DNA from: Brachypodius melanocephalos
Taxonomy: Eukaryota > Chordata > Aves > Passeriformes > Pycnonotidae
Length of the DNA stretch: 64,000 nt
Direction of reading: 5' to 3'
NCBI GenBank assembly: GCA_013398615.1
Contig: VZSR01000520.1
Coordinates: 24,458,215-24,522,214, forward strand
Positions within the stretch are counted from its first letter, which is position 1. Every line of letters starts with the position of its first letter. Below, in pieces: positions 36,966 through 49,931 of this stretch. Position numbers and translations under genes: made by a program. The notes below the pieces were generated by a model. It did no database searches. It was not told the DNA's origin and saw only the letters and a list, made by a program, of their open reading frames with translations.

Positions 36966-39249
36966 TTCACTTAAGAATTCTTTTTCCCGTACAAGAGTTT
37001 CCCTGAGCCACTAAAATATCGCTTTGGGCATTTCTGTATTTCAAATTTGCAAGTTGTCAATTTGAAAAACCCTTGACACACGGATGTGAAAGCATCTCAC
37101 AGACAACCACAGAAGGTATACCCTCAGCTTTTCATTACTAAGAAACTGGGGAATTTCCTTTTTCAGCTCTTTCTCCTTCTTGACGTTTTAACCCTAGAAA
37201 TGTCAGGTTTAATTATTTCAGGTACCACCCAGCAGACCTAAGGGTTAAAAACAACCTGTTTCCCCAAAAGGTGTGACATTTATTACACTTCAGGGGTGAC
37301 ACTTATAAAGACAATTTCCAACATTCCCATGACACCCTTCTTCAGTCTTTTATTTGCTTGTCTGCTAGCAGCACTGGAAGAGCTGGGGGAGGGAAGAGGT
37401 GTTTTTATTTCCACAATACCTAGAAGCAGCTTTTTACCAGTACCGCTGCTGTTGTGATTGCATTTGGAGAGCTGAACACTAGACTGTGGGACCACTGCTG
37501 GATGTTTATAGGGTGAGTGCAGAGTAGGAAAAATATATGAAGATTGTGGTTTTTTAGGAGACATGCTGTGTTCTCTACCAGAATGGCTGGGTGGCAGATG
37601 TAAAGCACTTGTCCCAAAGTACTATTTGCAGATGCCAAAGCCAGCTGTAAGCGTGGGAGCAAAGTGAATGTGAATGGGGAAAGAGAAGGACTGGATCTTC
37701 CTTTTTCTTTCATTCTAATTTTCTTCTTCATTAATAAACATTTTGACAAGGAAATAGAAAAAGATGTAGAAATTATAGTGGGTTTCTTTCATCTTTATAA
37801 ACTGAAAGAGCACCTACTGTTTCCAGTGGGACACAATGGTTTTCTGGGCCAAGTTGTGACACAGTAGATTTCAAGAGCATGGGTTGGCTTCAGGCAGCAT
37901 GTGTACTGTACAATTAATTGCTAAATGTTGAAGAGATTTTGATTATTAAGTTAGGTCTCCTATACTTTTTAAATTGTCTTTTCAATGCTTTGAAATCTCT
38001 CTCATGCAGAGGAACTTGTGACCTCATTTGTCACATTCTTCTCCTTATTAGCACATGGTATAAGAGATACAAAAAAAGGGGAACCTAAAAGACAGAATCA
38101 GAATGTAAGCCATAGGTTGCAGGACCAATATATTTAGAGTAATCTGATCTATTTTTAAAGAATGTTGTTAAATGAGAAATTAGAAAAAGAAAATAGAGCC
38201 AGGGTAAAGAACAGTCGTGAATGTACTTTAATTGTAATGTCTGTACTCAGGATCAAAGTGTTTCTCCTGTTGCTGTTCTTTCCTGTCACTTCCATTGCTT
38301 AAAATGTGTAACAGACAGGTTTAAAACCAGTCAGTTTTACATGTTTTTCATTTTTTCTCTTAACCTAAATAAATTTAAAGAAAAGAAAAGCACCAACTAA
38401 GTTTATCCAGGCCAAAACATTATTGCTCAAATAATAATAATCAAGTAATAATCCCAGTAAATTAATGCCAGTACTGTAGGGCCTGCAGAAAATTTGAATG
38501 CAAACAGTCCTATAGTTTTTTGAAAAGAAATACCCTTAACTCTAGAAATTTTCTGTCCTTCTGACTGCATTTATCTTGCTGATTAGTGATAATGGAAAAT
38601 CTAGCAACAGTTTACCACAGAGTATTGGAAACTCTCCAGGCAGTCAGTTGCAGAAGCAATAACCCCTCAAAATAACATAGGTAAGTCTTTCTATGAGTCA
38701 AGGGCCAATGTGAGGATGCTGAAAAAAGTTATAGCTTAATAGTTAAAGACACTAAAATAAGTCTCTTAATGATAGGGATAAAGCAGCATGACACCTTTAA
38801 ACTGGGCTCCTAGATGAGTTTATTTATTCTTTCCTCCCAGTAATTTGCACAATTTTAGTTCTTTGAATGCAGAAGCAGTGCCTAGAAGATTTTTTTAATC
38901 TATCAAAGACAGCAAGTCTTTATGAATGAGCATACTTTGATTTCTCTTTTTATTCAATATATGTGTCTGCATTGTGTTTATATATAAAAGTGAGGAAGAA
39001 AATGAGTTACAAGTTAGAGAACGGTATGTTTTTTCTTCCATCTTCTCTTTAGAATTTGTCTTTTCTGTTGGAAACTCTTGTAGTGAAAAGGCCAACCATC
39101 TAAGGGTGAAATTCACCCCTTTGCAGCAAGCCAACATAAGATCTACACACTCTTAAAGTGCAAGTCCTTTGTTGTTGTCATGTTTTCTGTAAATTCTGAT
39201 TTTTGATGTCTTTTCCTTTGTTGCTTCTGTAATTCTTTGTTTCTTAGGG

Positions 39250-39274
39250 TTTTTTTTTTTTTGTGTGTGTGTGC
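39250..39274 (+). repeat. T13 followed by (GT)n
   Basis: A T run passes into TGTGTGTGTGTGCG, a compound microsatellite. Confidence 0.92.
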
Positions 39275-40442
39275 GTATAGTATAGATATTGCTATTTTGA
39301 GTCAGACTTGCTCTCCAGTTAGTTTGGTGTCTTTTCCACCAAATAGCTGGTAGTAAATACTTTGCAGGAAGTGCAGGAAATGTCAGATTAGGTGGATCTG
39401 AGTTAATCTATCCATTGTTAATTTTTCCCCTAAGTCCTTATATTCAGAGGTTATCATAATAAACCCCAGGTGCAAGGCTAACATTGCTTACAAAAATTGC
39501 CTTTCTTGCAAGGGGCTTTCACTCCTTCAAATTCCCTATGTATAAATGTGTAGCTCTAAATAGAGAAGTTGTTGGACAGCTGAACTCGGTGGGTAGCATG
39601 GCTGAATATCTCTATTCTGACCGTTCACCAGGAGAGAGGTTAATGTTGCAAATAGCAAAGGGCTATTATTTAAGGCACTCTCAAAATTTTGCCCAGATCC
39701 TGTAAAAATATACCTATGTCCACTGAGCAGAATGTATTGTCTAGGCTTCAGTAAAAAATGAAATGTATTTCAGATTATATCAAGTTTGTCGGTGTAAGTA
39801 TTTACACTGTTCAGTACTCTGCCTTTTGGTGTAACTAGGACAAGCAATGTGAAGATGAGGCTGGAATGTATTGGGGGCTAGCTCTGAAAACCTTAGCAAG
39901 CTCCTAGTGAGTGCTTAGAGTCAGTCTTAAATATTAATAGATGAGAAAAAAGAAAATTTTGATCACCCCCTACTACACAAAGCTTCAATTCACTAGCTCT
40001 CATTCAGTGCATAACTAGTTCTGTTGTTTTCTTATTTATTGCCCTATGTCTTAAATAATCGCACAAGCAGTGGTTCTTGCTGAGTTGAACGTCCAGTGTT
40101 CCTCCTCAGGTTCTAGAACTTTATGTAGTATTTAGCAGCATGTTTTCTCTGAAGTTAATATGGTCATATTAACCCCACTATCCATTTATCTGCATTTGAT
40201 TCCTAAAAGTGAGAGACTGATTTCAGCTTGTCCCTGCTGCTTTTAAATCCCTTAATAGTGCAGACTCTGGCTGCATCTGAGACCTCCAGTTTGGCCCTCA
40301 TCCTTTCAGGTATTCAGGCTGTGACACCACTTGCCATGCAGAGAATCCATCATCACTCACAAATTACTTTGGCAGGTAAATTGTGGTTTTACTCTTTATT
40401 CCCAATGGTGAGGAGCTTGCACTGTCTTGACTCTATCATTTT

Positions 40443-40462
40443 CACACACACGCACACACGCA
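40443..40462 (+). repeat. (CA)n microsatellite with CG interruptions
   Basis: CACACACACGCACACACGCA: alternating pyrimidine-purine repeat interrupted by two CG steps. Confidence 0.92.
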
Positions 40463-41483
40463 TATTTTCTTCTTCCAGATGAACCTAGGTTGGTATAGCT
40501 GGAACATTTTCCAGTTCCACAATCAGGAATATTTCACTTCTTTCATGAAGATGGGTAACAGATTGGGATTCATGTATAACTTCTCTATAGCAATACCCAG
40601 TTGCTTAAGAGGAAAGATTTAAATCTCACTATATAGCAGCACTGATGTGGTAGAACTTAAGTTTTTCTGTTGTTGCCCTCACTTAATGGGAACAGCATTA
40701 TTTACCTGATATCAGGCAGCTGAAATAAAAAACATGGGTGTATATTTACCCTTAAGGCCTTTAAGTCATTTTTACTGTCATTGTTGGACTTTTGGTCATG
40801 TAATAGTTTTGTTGTTACAGAACTTCAGCCTGCCCTTCAGTCTTACATACCCTGGTTTGTGTTTCCTTTTGTTGGATATCCAATTATACTTGCGAAATTA
40901 GGATCCTTATCTAGTGAAGATAATTGTTGTATTCAACATCGATCAGTGACAATAACAGTGTGGGCGCTGTTAGGGGCTACATCTTCTCTCTTATTCTACA
41001 GCTTCACAAGGTAATTTTGAAAAATAAATTAATGTTTATGAAGCACTCAGATGCTGTAGTGATGAGCATCATGGAAAAACCCACAAGGAAGCTTGCAATT
41101 CTGTCTTTAGAGGATGGTTTACATAGAATGCAGTAAATGAGGTCTAGGGCCACACCTTGAAGACTGAGCAGAAAACAAAATACCAAATAGCTGATAATTA
41201 AGGCAGCATTATCTATTACATGCAATAAATGAGGCAGGAGTTCCAGTGGAATGTTTTTTTTTTTACTTTCCAGCCCTCAACTTTACAGTCTTAGTGCTTT
41301 TCTTTTTTCATTGTTCTGGATGTAATTTCTTATGATGTACTAATGAAAATGGAAAAGTCAGGAAGTCTTGCTGAAGCCAACATAGTTTATTGGAAGAGGT
41401 ATTGTTTTAGGATAATTACATGTATTTTTGCCATTTGAACAGAGTAACTAAAACAAATTATCATTTTCCTATATGATCTAGCA

Positions 41484-41706
41484 TGAGGGGAGGATAAGCC
41501 TGGATATTAGGGAATAATTCACTGATAGAGTGGCCAGTCACTGGAACAAGTTCTCCAGGGAAGTGGTAATGACCAAGGTTGTTGATGTTCAAGTGTTTCA
41601 ACAACTCTTATAGGTACACAATTTAACTTCTAGGTTGCCCTGTGTGTAATCAGGAGTTGGACACAATGATCCTCATGGGTCCCTTATGGCTTAGAATATT
41701 TTATGG
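41484..41706 (+). repeat. CR1 LINE 3'-end fragment, degraded
   Basis: Sense-orientation CR1 tail: CTGGATATTAGGGAATAATTC, a degraded GGTGGTCAGGCACTGGAACAG-type stretch, CCAGGGAAGTGG, GTTCAAGTG and CAGGAGTTGGACACAATGAT, then CCTCATGGGTCCC and a decayed terminal ATTCTATG-like motif. Many substitutions and small gaps suggest an old insertion. Confidence 0.82.
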
Positions 41707-42080
41707 TGCTAAATTTTGCCAATGTCTGTCCTAGCTTTGCTGATACTATAAGAAAATGGGAATTTGTGGGAGCCATTCCAATATTTGGAAGGAAATCTGC
41801 TATAGTGGGAAAATGTGTCTCAGTATTATTTCATGGTGCCTAAATAATCTAGCCTATCTCCTCTAGCCTTCTCTCCCATTTCCAATACTTATTAGCTTTC
41901 CAGTGTCTCGTACTTGCTTGTTCAGCCTGTCAGCACTTCCCACAAACTCCGTATTTTTTTAGCTCTACTTTAGCTAGAAATTCTACAAGACTTGTAAATG
42001 GGAGTTTTACTCAAGAATCTTAACAGAAATTGATAAATGAGAACAGATTTGAACAGAACAGGTTAAAAGAAAGTGGTGTG

Positions 42081-42093
42081 TTTTTTTTTTTTT
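42081..42093 (+). repeat. Poly-T tract (13 T)
   Basis: Simple T run after GTGGTGTG. Confidence 0.92.
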
Positions 42094-42292
42094 CTCATGG
42101 GCAATGTAAGAGTCTCCCTACCACACTTTTGAGAATAATTAAATCAATTTGACTGAATTTTCCCAGAAATTCAGCCTGCAACTGATACCAAACAAATAAC
42201 AAATCTAAAATCTTGGTTGCATAATGCAATGTATGCTATTCCATAAATGAAAAAATGTAAAATTAGGAAGATAAAAAAGAATAATTAAGAAT

Positions 42293-42662
42293 AATAGAAT
42301 AATTAATTTTTGAAAACACTGCCATGATCTATTTAATCCAGCCTTTGACAAAACACCACCATGTCAGCTAAACCATGGCATTAGGTGCTATATCCTAATT
42401 TCACCAGCCCTGGAAATTGAGCATTTCCAAGGATGGTAACTCCCATCACTTCCCTGGGCAGCCCATTCCAATGCTTAATTACCTTTTCAGCGAAAACATT
42501 CTTCTTGATGTCTGACCTGAACCTCCTCTGCAACTGCTTGAGGCCATTTCCTCTTTCCCTGTTGCAAGTTGCCTGGAAAAGAGCCCGACCCTCACCTGGC
42601 TGCAGCCTCCTTTCAGGTACTTGTAGAGGATAAAGGACCTCCATGAGCTTCCTTTTCTCCAG
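42293..42662 (-). repeat. CR1 LINE 3'-end fragment
   Basis: Reverse-complement CR1 tail of about 370 bp. A decayed AATAGAATAATT end is followed by CACCACCATGTCAGCTAAACC, CATCACTTCCCTGGGCAGCC, CATTCCAATGCTTAA, CTTGAGGCCATTTCCTC, GAAAAGAGCCCGACC and CTTCCTTTTCTCCAG. The longest minus-strand open frame here (42381-42764) is repeat-derived and not a gene. The fragment abuts the LTR-like repeat that follows. Confidence 0.9.
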
Positions 42663-42905
42663 AGATCCATGGTGCAGCAGAGGCACACCTCTAGCCCTTG
42701 GAGGAGCCCCGTGCCAGAGCAGATTGATGCCTGAAAGAAGGTTCTGACCTTGAGGGGAGCCCATACTGGAGCAGGCTCTTGGCAGAGACCTATAGACCCA
42801 TGGAAAAGGGTATCATGCTTGAGCAGTTCGTGAAGAACTCCAGCATATGGGAAGGATTCTTATTGAAGGAGTTTGTGGAGGATTGTGTCCTGTGTGATGG
42901 GCCCC
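42663..42905 (+). repeat. Probable LTR-retroelement fragment with internal ~40-bp repeats
   Basis: Between the CR1 fragment and 42905 the sequence repeats a loose unit of roughly 40 bp: a 'ctggagcag'-like word, then 'gtgaagaactcc' or 'gtggaggattgt', then 'tgggaagga' or 'gatgggccc'. Variants begin near 42765, 42818 and 42862. From memory, passerine genomes carry endogenous-retrovirus-derived LTR families with such units, but I cannot name the family. It is non-coding and heavily decayed. Orientation is uncertain. Confidence 0.5.
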
Positions 42906-43991
42906 ATAAGATACTAGCATATCAGTTAAAAACACCAACACAGTAAGATGGTGAAAAGGAAAATCTTCCTTGCAGCTCATGCTCAGCTTTAGTTGAGGAT
43001 TGTTTCCTGGTGATGGATACATTCCTGATTGCTTGGAAAAAATTTCTTAAGTTTCTCACTGGTGTCACCAGATATACAATAGCACATGTTACTTCTGTGC
43101 AATGACCACACGTCTTTCCAAAAATTCCATCATATTTATTTAATTATATTAGCAGATTGGTATCTACTGTAGCATTTCATTCTTACTATAAGCTAGGTAA
43201 GCAAGCTGAATCCATTTTAGGGAAATGTAACCTTCATCATACATTTTACCCACGAAAACATTTTCTAACAAATTGTGCAGCAATGCCAAAAGAGGGTAGA
43301 GCTCCTCAATAATAAATCATTTTCAAATTGCATCAGTTTTGTCCTGTTTAACTAATTTTGTGTAATGTCCTCTCAACATCCACAGGAGTAACTGAGTAAA
43401 ACAAGGAGTACTGCATCTGTTTATTTCTATGGGATGTTTATATATTTATCGAACAGTCTGAAATAATGTTTATTACTAAACAAGATATTAGTAGTGATAA
43501 ATTTCTGGAGTTTATGTGCACTAAGTTTCTTACCAAGGTAAAGTGTAGAGCTCACTTTAATAAAAAATAATAAATATTGCATACTGGATAGGTGGTACAA
43601 AAAAGGAACTATATGAATGCAGTCACTGGAATGTTTCTTGTTCACTACTGGACAGGTCTGTGGATCTTTACAGATCTAGGTCCCACACAGAGAAACATGT
43701 GGCTATAGACAAGTTTAAAGATATATTTTTTGGGTTTTATAACAACAGACTTCTAGAAGGAAAACAAAAAGATATACTGGTATAAATCTTTTCTAAATTA
43801 GACATGAGGTGTTTGGCTGGTTCATCAAATATAGAATTAAATTACTGTCCACTCAGGATGCACTGACATTTTGACACTGTATGGCTTTTCTGACACTGCA
43901 TCCGTAAGAATGAGCAGTGATGATGTAGAGAAGTTAATAGGATAGTTGGATGTCTTCAGCTAAAGTTGACACTAAATTTCCACATTGATGA

Positions 43992-44032
43992 GATAGATAT
44001 ATATATATATATACACATATATATACATCATA
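43992..44032. repeat. (AT)n/(ACAT) microsatellite
   Basis: An alternating TA run with ACAC and ACATC interruptions, about 40 bp. Likely polymorphic. Confidence 0.92.
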
Positions 44033-45367
44033 TGCCAAATTTCTTGACTAATGTTACCATAAATGGGAAAGCATTTGTCTTACCCAAGACAAATTCTCTC
44101 TTACATTTCTCCTTTCGTTTTTATTACTTCTAAGTTCTTCCCGTAGTAGTATTTCTTGAGATATTTGTAAGGTGAACGGGTTTGTTCTGTGACAGCAGAT
44201 TTTCATGCTGAATGACTTTGTATTTTCTGCTGAGAGCTGTCCAGTGTTGACCACTGTAAGAGCAAAGGACTGTAAGGGTTTTTTTTCTATTGATTTGCAT
44301 ACAGGCATTTTTTTCAAGGCTGTGCCTTGAACTGCTAACTCTGAACAGGTTCACACAGCTAAACAGTTTGAGCAGTGTTTAATGCTTATTTAAAATGCTG
44401 CAGAAAGTCTGAAGCAGTTTCTAAGGGGAAGAACAAAGTGTTATGCAGATATATCCAAGAAGAAAATGTGGGAAAATTTACCATTTTGTGAAGTCTGGCA
44501 TTTTCCAGACACAGTACCAATCTTTTGAAGCAAGGAATAAAAGTTATCCCTGGCAAGAATAGGTAAGTACCATCAAAAGTTTTGGAAAGATGCTTCAGAA
44601 GAAAAGAAATTGTCCTTTATCTATGCTTTGGTTTAGACATTGCTGAATCTCTGTTTGTCCTGACTTGTGCTCTTGCCACATAATCTGCTCTGGAGATGAC
44701 ATTAACTGTGGGGTTTTTTGAAGTACTAAATAATTTCTAGATGCCATAACAGAAGTCTGCAAAGGGTTGGCATTTATTCAGTGAAATGATTTAATAGAAG
44801 TACAATTTGGTAGTTGTCTCCCTCTTTTTCTTCAGTCTTCTCTTAAACTCATCTTACTTTCTCTTGCACATTTTTGGTCCTGCTGTTCTCTTTTCAGTGT
44901 TTGTTGTTCTGTTCCCCTTTTTTGCTCATTCTGTCCTTTATAGTAATTATATTTTCTCATTTTCCATTAACATTTCCTACAAGTGAGCTTCAGCTTATTC
45001 CTGCTATTGTGAGATTTACTCCCTGTTGTTGGATTTCTTCTAGTATTTTTGTTACACCTTCAAATCTTCCTCCTTTCCATCCCTCAAATCCATTAAATTC
45101 ATGTCCTTCCAACACATTCTGGAACCGACTCCAAGGTTTTAACACTCTGAATTCATGAGAGATGTGCTGTATCCTGAAGGCAGGAAGGAGGACCCAGAGG
45201 TGTGATCTTGATCTGGTACTACTTGATCAGTATCTCAAAACAGGTGAATATTCTGAATTAGTGGAGGAGGCACTGAAGCAATAGTTAGTTCAGGAAAACA
45301 AGCCAGTCCAAGTTTCACATTATAAGATCTTATTAATTTTGAATAATCATTAAAAAGTAAAAAATCG

Positions 45368-45403
45368 AAAGAGAAAAAAAGAAGAAAAAAAAAGAGAGAA
45401 AAT
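45368..45403 (+). repeat. A/G-only purine tract
   Basis: About 36 bases of A and G only (AAAGAGAAAAAAAGAAG and similar). Low complexity. Confidence 0.9.
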
Positions 45404-46369
45404 GGCTAAACCTATAAAACAGTGAGTGTGTAATCTCATGCACAAGGTGGATATTGTATTTTAATTCTAAGACCTACGCTCTGATCTTGTAGCTAATGTG
45501 ACACCTTAACTGGAGGCATTTGTGGAATGCTTTTAATTCTGTGAAGTCAGATTTTAGTCCATATTTCCAGTTCAAAAACCTCTTCAACCCATATCTGTGA
45601 CTGTGCAGACTTCCAGGGTAACTGGAAAGGGGAACCTTGGTCACTGTATTGTGCAAGTTTTTCCCTGGTGTCTTGATGGCAATAACCAACAGGTTTGTTG
45701 TTTTAACTGGGATAAATGTTTGTCACATTGCCAAGGCCAAACAATAATGTCAGGCAGGTGATAAACCTTCAACCTTCTACAGGTGAGAAATGAATGCATG
45801 TATGTAGGTCATAAAGTGTTTTTAAAGGACATATTGCTTTTGGAGGGAAAGTGACTGCTGTGGGACCAATTGTTGATGTAGATCTTATTTACAGGGCCTT
45901 AAAAACACAGGCCCTGACAAGCAATGTTTATTTAAATACTTCAGCTGAGCATACACTAGAAGTCATAATGAGACAACTTAGTGAAATTTGTTTTAAGGTT
46001 TATGTTCAAGTTGAAAATGTTTTCTGTTTGTCAGAAATTTATATTTTCCCTTCAAACTCTGTCCCGCTTTCACATTGTCTCACAAACACACTCGTATTTC
46101 GTGTTTTTTTCCTCAGGATGCTGTGTGAGCCATTCATTATTGACTTTTCTTCTCTTTGAAAGCATATCTGCCCACACAGTTAAAAAACCATTGTCTGCAG
46201 GTTTCATCCTCTCCATGCAGACGTGTGTGGGTGAGGAGTATTTAAACCAGTTGTAAACGCAGGGAAATAGCTATCAATTCCCTCATTGCTGAAGACAGAT
46301 TCAGGAAAAGTATCAAAACTGGAGAGAATATGACATTTTCCAACTTGAGAGGGACAAAGGAATGTGATG

Positions 46370-46505
46370 AATGTCCAAGATTATTGGCGTGTTTGTTCTG
46401 TTTCTCCCATCTATGCTAATGCATGATTTGTGCCTGTTTGGCCAAATATGCTGCTGGCTAAGAGCTATTGTAGCTGTATGAAGAGTTGTGCTGAGTTTTG
46501 GAAGA
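46370..46505. promoter_or_regulatory. Candidate conserved enhancer with octamer-like and NFI-like words
   Basis: ATGCTAATGCAT at 46413-46424 is an octamer-like POU site. TTTGGCCAAA at 46437-46446 is a perfect palindrome made of two NFI-like half-sites without the usual spacer. The segment is free of repeats. Conservation not tested. Confidence 0.33.
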
Positions 46506-47504
46506 CTTAAGTACTGTTACTGGAAATATTGGTTACCTAGCTTTCAGACCCCTTTGAACACATCACGCTCCCCAAGGACAGCCCCTGTATTCCTTTCAAA
46601 CCTTATGTTGCAAGTAATGTAAAACAAATTGTTAGTAGCTTTGTGGGAAAGGGGAATGTTTCTCCCTGGTAGTCTTTCTTCTCTGTTTCATGTTGCTCTT
46701 TCTCACACATCTCTTTCTCTGCATATGGGGGTGGCAGAACATAGGCTTACAGATAATTGAGATTGCTGCTTGTTTCCTGAAGAGCTCCCACAAACATATT
46801 TTTAAATCCTTGAATTTGGGTTGCTGGCTGTGAAGTTGCATATATTTGTGTAATATATATCGCTTCTTTCCATCTACACTTATCGGGTTTTTTTTTCCTC
46901 CAGAGTGAAATTCATACAGTGTTTTGTGTTTGCTATAAATACACATCTCAGCTGTATTTCTATCCTTTGTGTCAACATTAAAATTCCCTTGTTCTATGTT
47001 TAGCTTGAATAATTACCAAACCATTTGCAATTAGAACTCTAGGATATGACCTCACAGTGATTTATTCCTTCGTTTCTTTCTGTATTTAATGCATTTCAGA
47101 TACTGAAAATACCAAATCTTTGTCCTTTTATTTTGATGTTTATCAGTAATGGAAACATTCCAAAACAATCAGCCAAATACCTATGCTTTGTTCATTTATT
47201 GCCTTCTCTGAAGATAAATTGACTGTACTCAACTCTCTTCAGCATTTTTCTTCACCTAGATATTATTGCCTTGTGCAGCCACCCCAAGGTGACTGTTATC
47301 ACTTAATTAAATCCTTGCACGCTGGGAAGAAAAAACAACATTGTTCGTTCATAACCCCAAGGAGGTGTGTTTTTTTTTCTTTAAGCCACTAAGCTTTTTC
47401 CTTGTTTTATTAACTTATTCCTGGCTACAGCAAGACATACTTTGTTGATGAGCAAAAGGTTGTATTAGCTTTTTATTTCTGGGTAAACTTATCTTTTCTC
47501 AGGG

Positions 47505-47516
47505 AAAAAAAAAAAA
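47505..47516 (+). repeat. Poly-A tract (12 A)
   Basis: Simple A run. Confidence 0.9.
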
Positions 47517-49145
47517 CTGTGGGCATTACAACAAAGAAGAAAAATGGGATCTCACCAAACCCTGCAATTCTAGTAAAGGTCTGTGTAAACATCACGCCAG
47601 TAAAGAGAAACAGGGGAGTAGCAGGAAGGAAATGAGAAAATAAAATGCAAACATAAAATTGGAACAAGACAAAAAAATAAGATGACGTGTATATACACAG
47701 AGAAACTACTGCAGTGCTAAGGGAAAATCGGCATAAGGAATAGTGTTTCTGGAGAGAAAAATATATCAGGGCTCTTTATGTTACTGTCTAGGGCAGCATC
47801 TTTTTATTAGCCTCTTGGTTAATGTCCTCTCTCTGTCTATTGATTTTAGAATGCATAACACTTGCTTTTACCTTTGCATTTTCTTTTCCATAGTGCATAA
47901 TCCTCCTTGAAAACTGTAAGAGGAAATATTGCTGATGAGCCAGTCATTGAATATGTGAGACCTGTGATTTGCTTTTAAGCTGTTTTAAGCACAGTCCTTC
48001 ATATGAGAAAGTTCATTTGAAGGAGTGAGTTGCCAGAATATGTACGATGGTTTAGCTGCATATTGCTCGTTTCTAGTCCATTAAATGTAGAACCAGAAAA
48101 TAGGTTTATCTACTCTAAAATTGGGGCTCAAGCAACCATATGTATTTTGTTCATGATGCTAAATCATTTTGCCACCTGCTGTGTTCAACAAGCATTTACA
48201 AATAATAAATGCGATTTGAGGCTGTAGTATTTGCAAGAGCAGTTTATATCATTTGTATAGAAGCATAACATTTCAGCATGTCACAAGAAAGAGCTTTTAA
48301 GGAGTCAGGTAACTGTGATTTTTGAAATTAACTACCTGTTATTTGTAGAGTGTAATTATTGTAGGTCAGAGACAGTAGTACAAATTCATATGTGAGACAC
48401 AAAATATTGATAGATTTGTACAGCTTTGCTCCAAATCAGATATGTCTGTACTTTGTATCAGTAGTTAGTCTCTGGAAATTCTCTTTGCATGATAAAGTGT
48501 CACCCTAACTTCTGGGTTTACTTTTTATTCTGTGCATTTAAATTCTTTTGTGTGGCTTTGCGAATCAAATTTATTTTGCGCTGTTTATACAGCTTAAATT
48601 TCTGTCTTTCTTAGAAATAATAATAATAAAAAAATCTTTCAGTTTCCCTTTACAGATTAACAGAAATGTTTTCCGATCTGTGTGCAATGGATTTGCCATC
48701 CACAGATTTTAACCTATACTCAGGCTTTTTATCTAATCTATTTTAATTTCAAGGCCTGTAGTTTTGAGGAGCTATCTGCACATCTTATTGCATGTATTGA
48801 AAAGGTAACTGTATCATCTTTTATTTGGAATAAAGGCAGTATGTTGCAAATTCATCAAGACCTTAGTTTTGGTTTGGTTTCAGATTGCTACTAAAGAGTG
48901 GTTTAGGAAAAACTAATTCTGCAGTGAATTAAGTTTTGGTGTCAAAAGAGTGAGATTCCCCAGAAGGAGATAGGAAGAGATTTTTCTTAGGAGCTGGCTG
49001 TAGGCAGAATTCGATATGTAAATTTGGGACACTAATTTCAAATTACTGGTTTATGTACATACTTTCTGTTTGCTTTCCAAAACTGGTTTTGTCAGATTTT
49101 TTCCTTTTCTTGTTCATTCCCTGTTGGAAATTCTAGTTCTACATT

Positions 49146-49300
49146 TGTTGTATTATATGATTTTTTATTCATTTTCCTACTAGTTTGGGACATCAGTGGG
49201 TGGCATAGCAAATTCATTGAAGATTGGGAAATGGCACAGGAAGCCTGTGAGGGAGAATTTGATTCTGACAAGGCTTAGGTAGAAATATATTGCAAGATAT
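49146..49300 (+). repeat. Direct repeat, copy A (unidentified)
   Basis: This stretch recurs, diverged, at 50352-50505. Shared words include TTGTTGTATTATATGATTTT at the left end, GTGGGTG-CATAG, TTCATTG, ATTGGGAA, GGTGCAGGAA/GGCACAGGAA, TGAGGGAGAA and TAGAAATATAT at the right end. By eye about three quarters of positions agree over the right half. It could be a tandem duplication or two copies of an unlisted interspersed repeat. Confidence 0.75.
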
Positions 49301-49931
49301 ATTGCAGTTTGAAACAAGGATGATTTAAAGTTTCATATGCCATTAATGTCCATCTTTTAGGGGTCAAAAATTGTTCTGAATTTCTAAGAACTCTAGTGTG
49401 TTTATTTTATTTTCTGTTAAAATTTTAATTTAGAAACAAACCCAGACTTAAGTACAATAGGAAATCTCCTCAAGCTGAATTGTAATCCTGCTAAGGATTG
49501 TAAGTAGGCTGACAAAACTGTTTAGATTTTAAACCCTAGTCAGAACTCAAACAGTCTTCTCAGATGTGGAAAACATTTGGTTATATTTCTGTTTCAGTTA
49601 TCTTGTGTGTGTGTGCTTCTGCTCTTTCCCATCTGGTTTCAAACCAGAGTCAGGGAATGACTGATAAAATACCATTTCTTTTTCACTATAGTGACTGAAA
49701 ACAGATTGAAGAAATTCAGATATATGTCGGAACTCATTAAAGCATGACCACTTAAATTTATTTATTTTAAGTTGGAGGGGCTGCTGCCAATTAAAATGGC
49801 AAATTTACATGCAGGAGTCTATCTATACTGCTTTCTGTGTGGTGTGTCAGGCAGCATGTTCATTTGGGCATGGTAATGGAACAAAACCTGAATGCAGAGA
49901 CATTCACAAAGCAGCATAAATAGCACTGGAA

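Larger units (their letters stand above)
36970..41480. other. Intronic sequence, no gene seen
   Basis: Microsatellites at 39250 and 40443; otherwise unique AT-rich intron. Open frames at 37283-37867 on both strands have no recognisable domain. Confidence 0.7.
42906..49145. other. Intronic sequence, no gene seen
   Basis: Holds an AT microsatellite (43992), a purine tract (45368), an A12 run and the POU/NFI-like segment at 46.4 kb. A run of AATAATAATAAT lies near 48617. A repeat-free stretch at 48480-48600 is somewhat complex. No gene. Confidence 0.7.

Noticed and set aside
42381..42764. 127-codon minus-strand open frame
   Set aside because: It lies in the CR1 tail and the LTR-like repeat; such frames recur in repeats by chance.
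43992..44032. TATA-like promoter
   Set aside because: It is an AT microsatellite without any initiator or coding sequence downstream.
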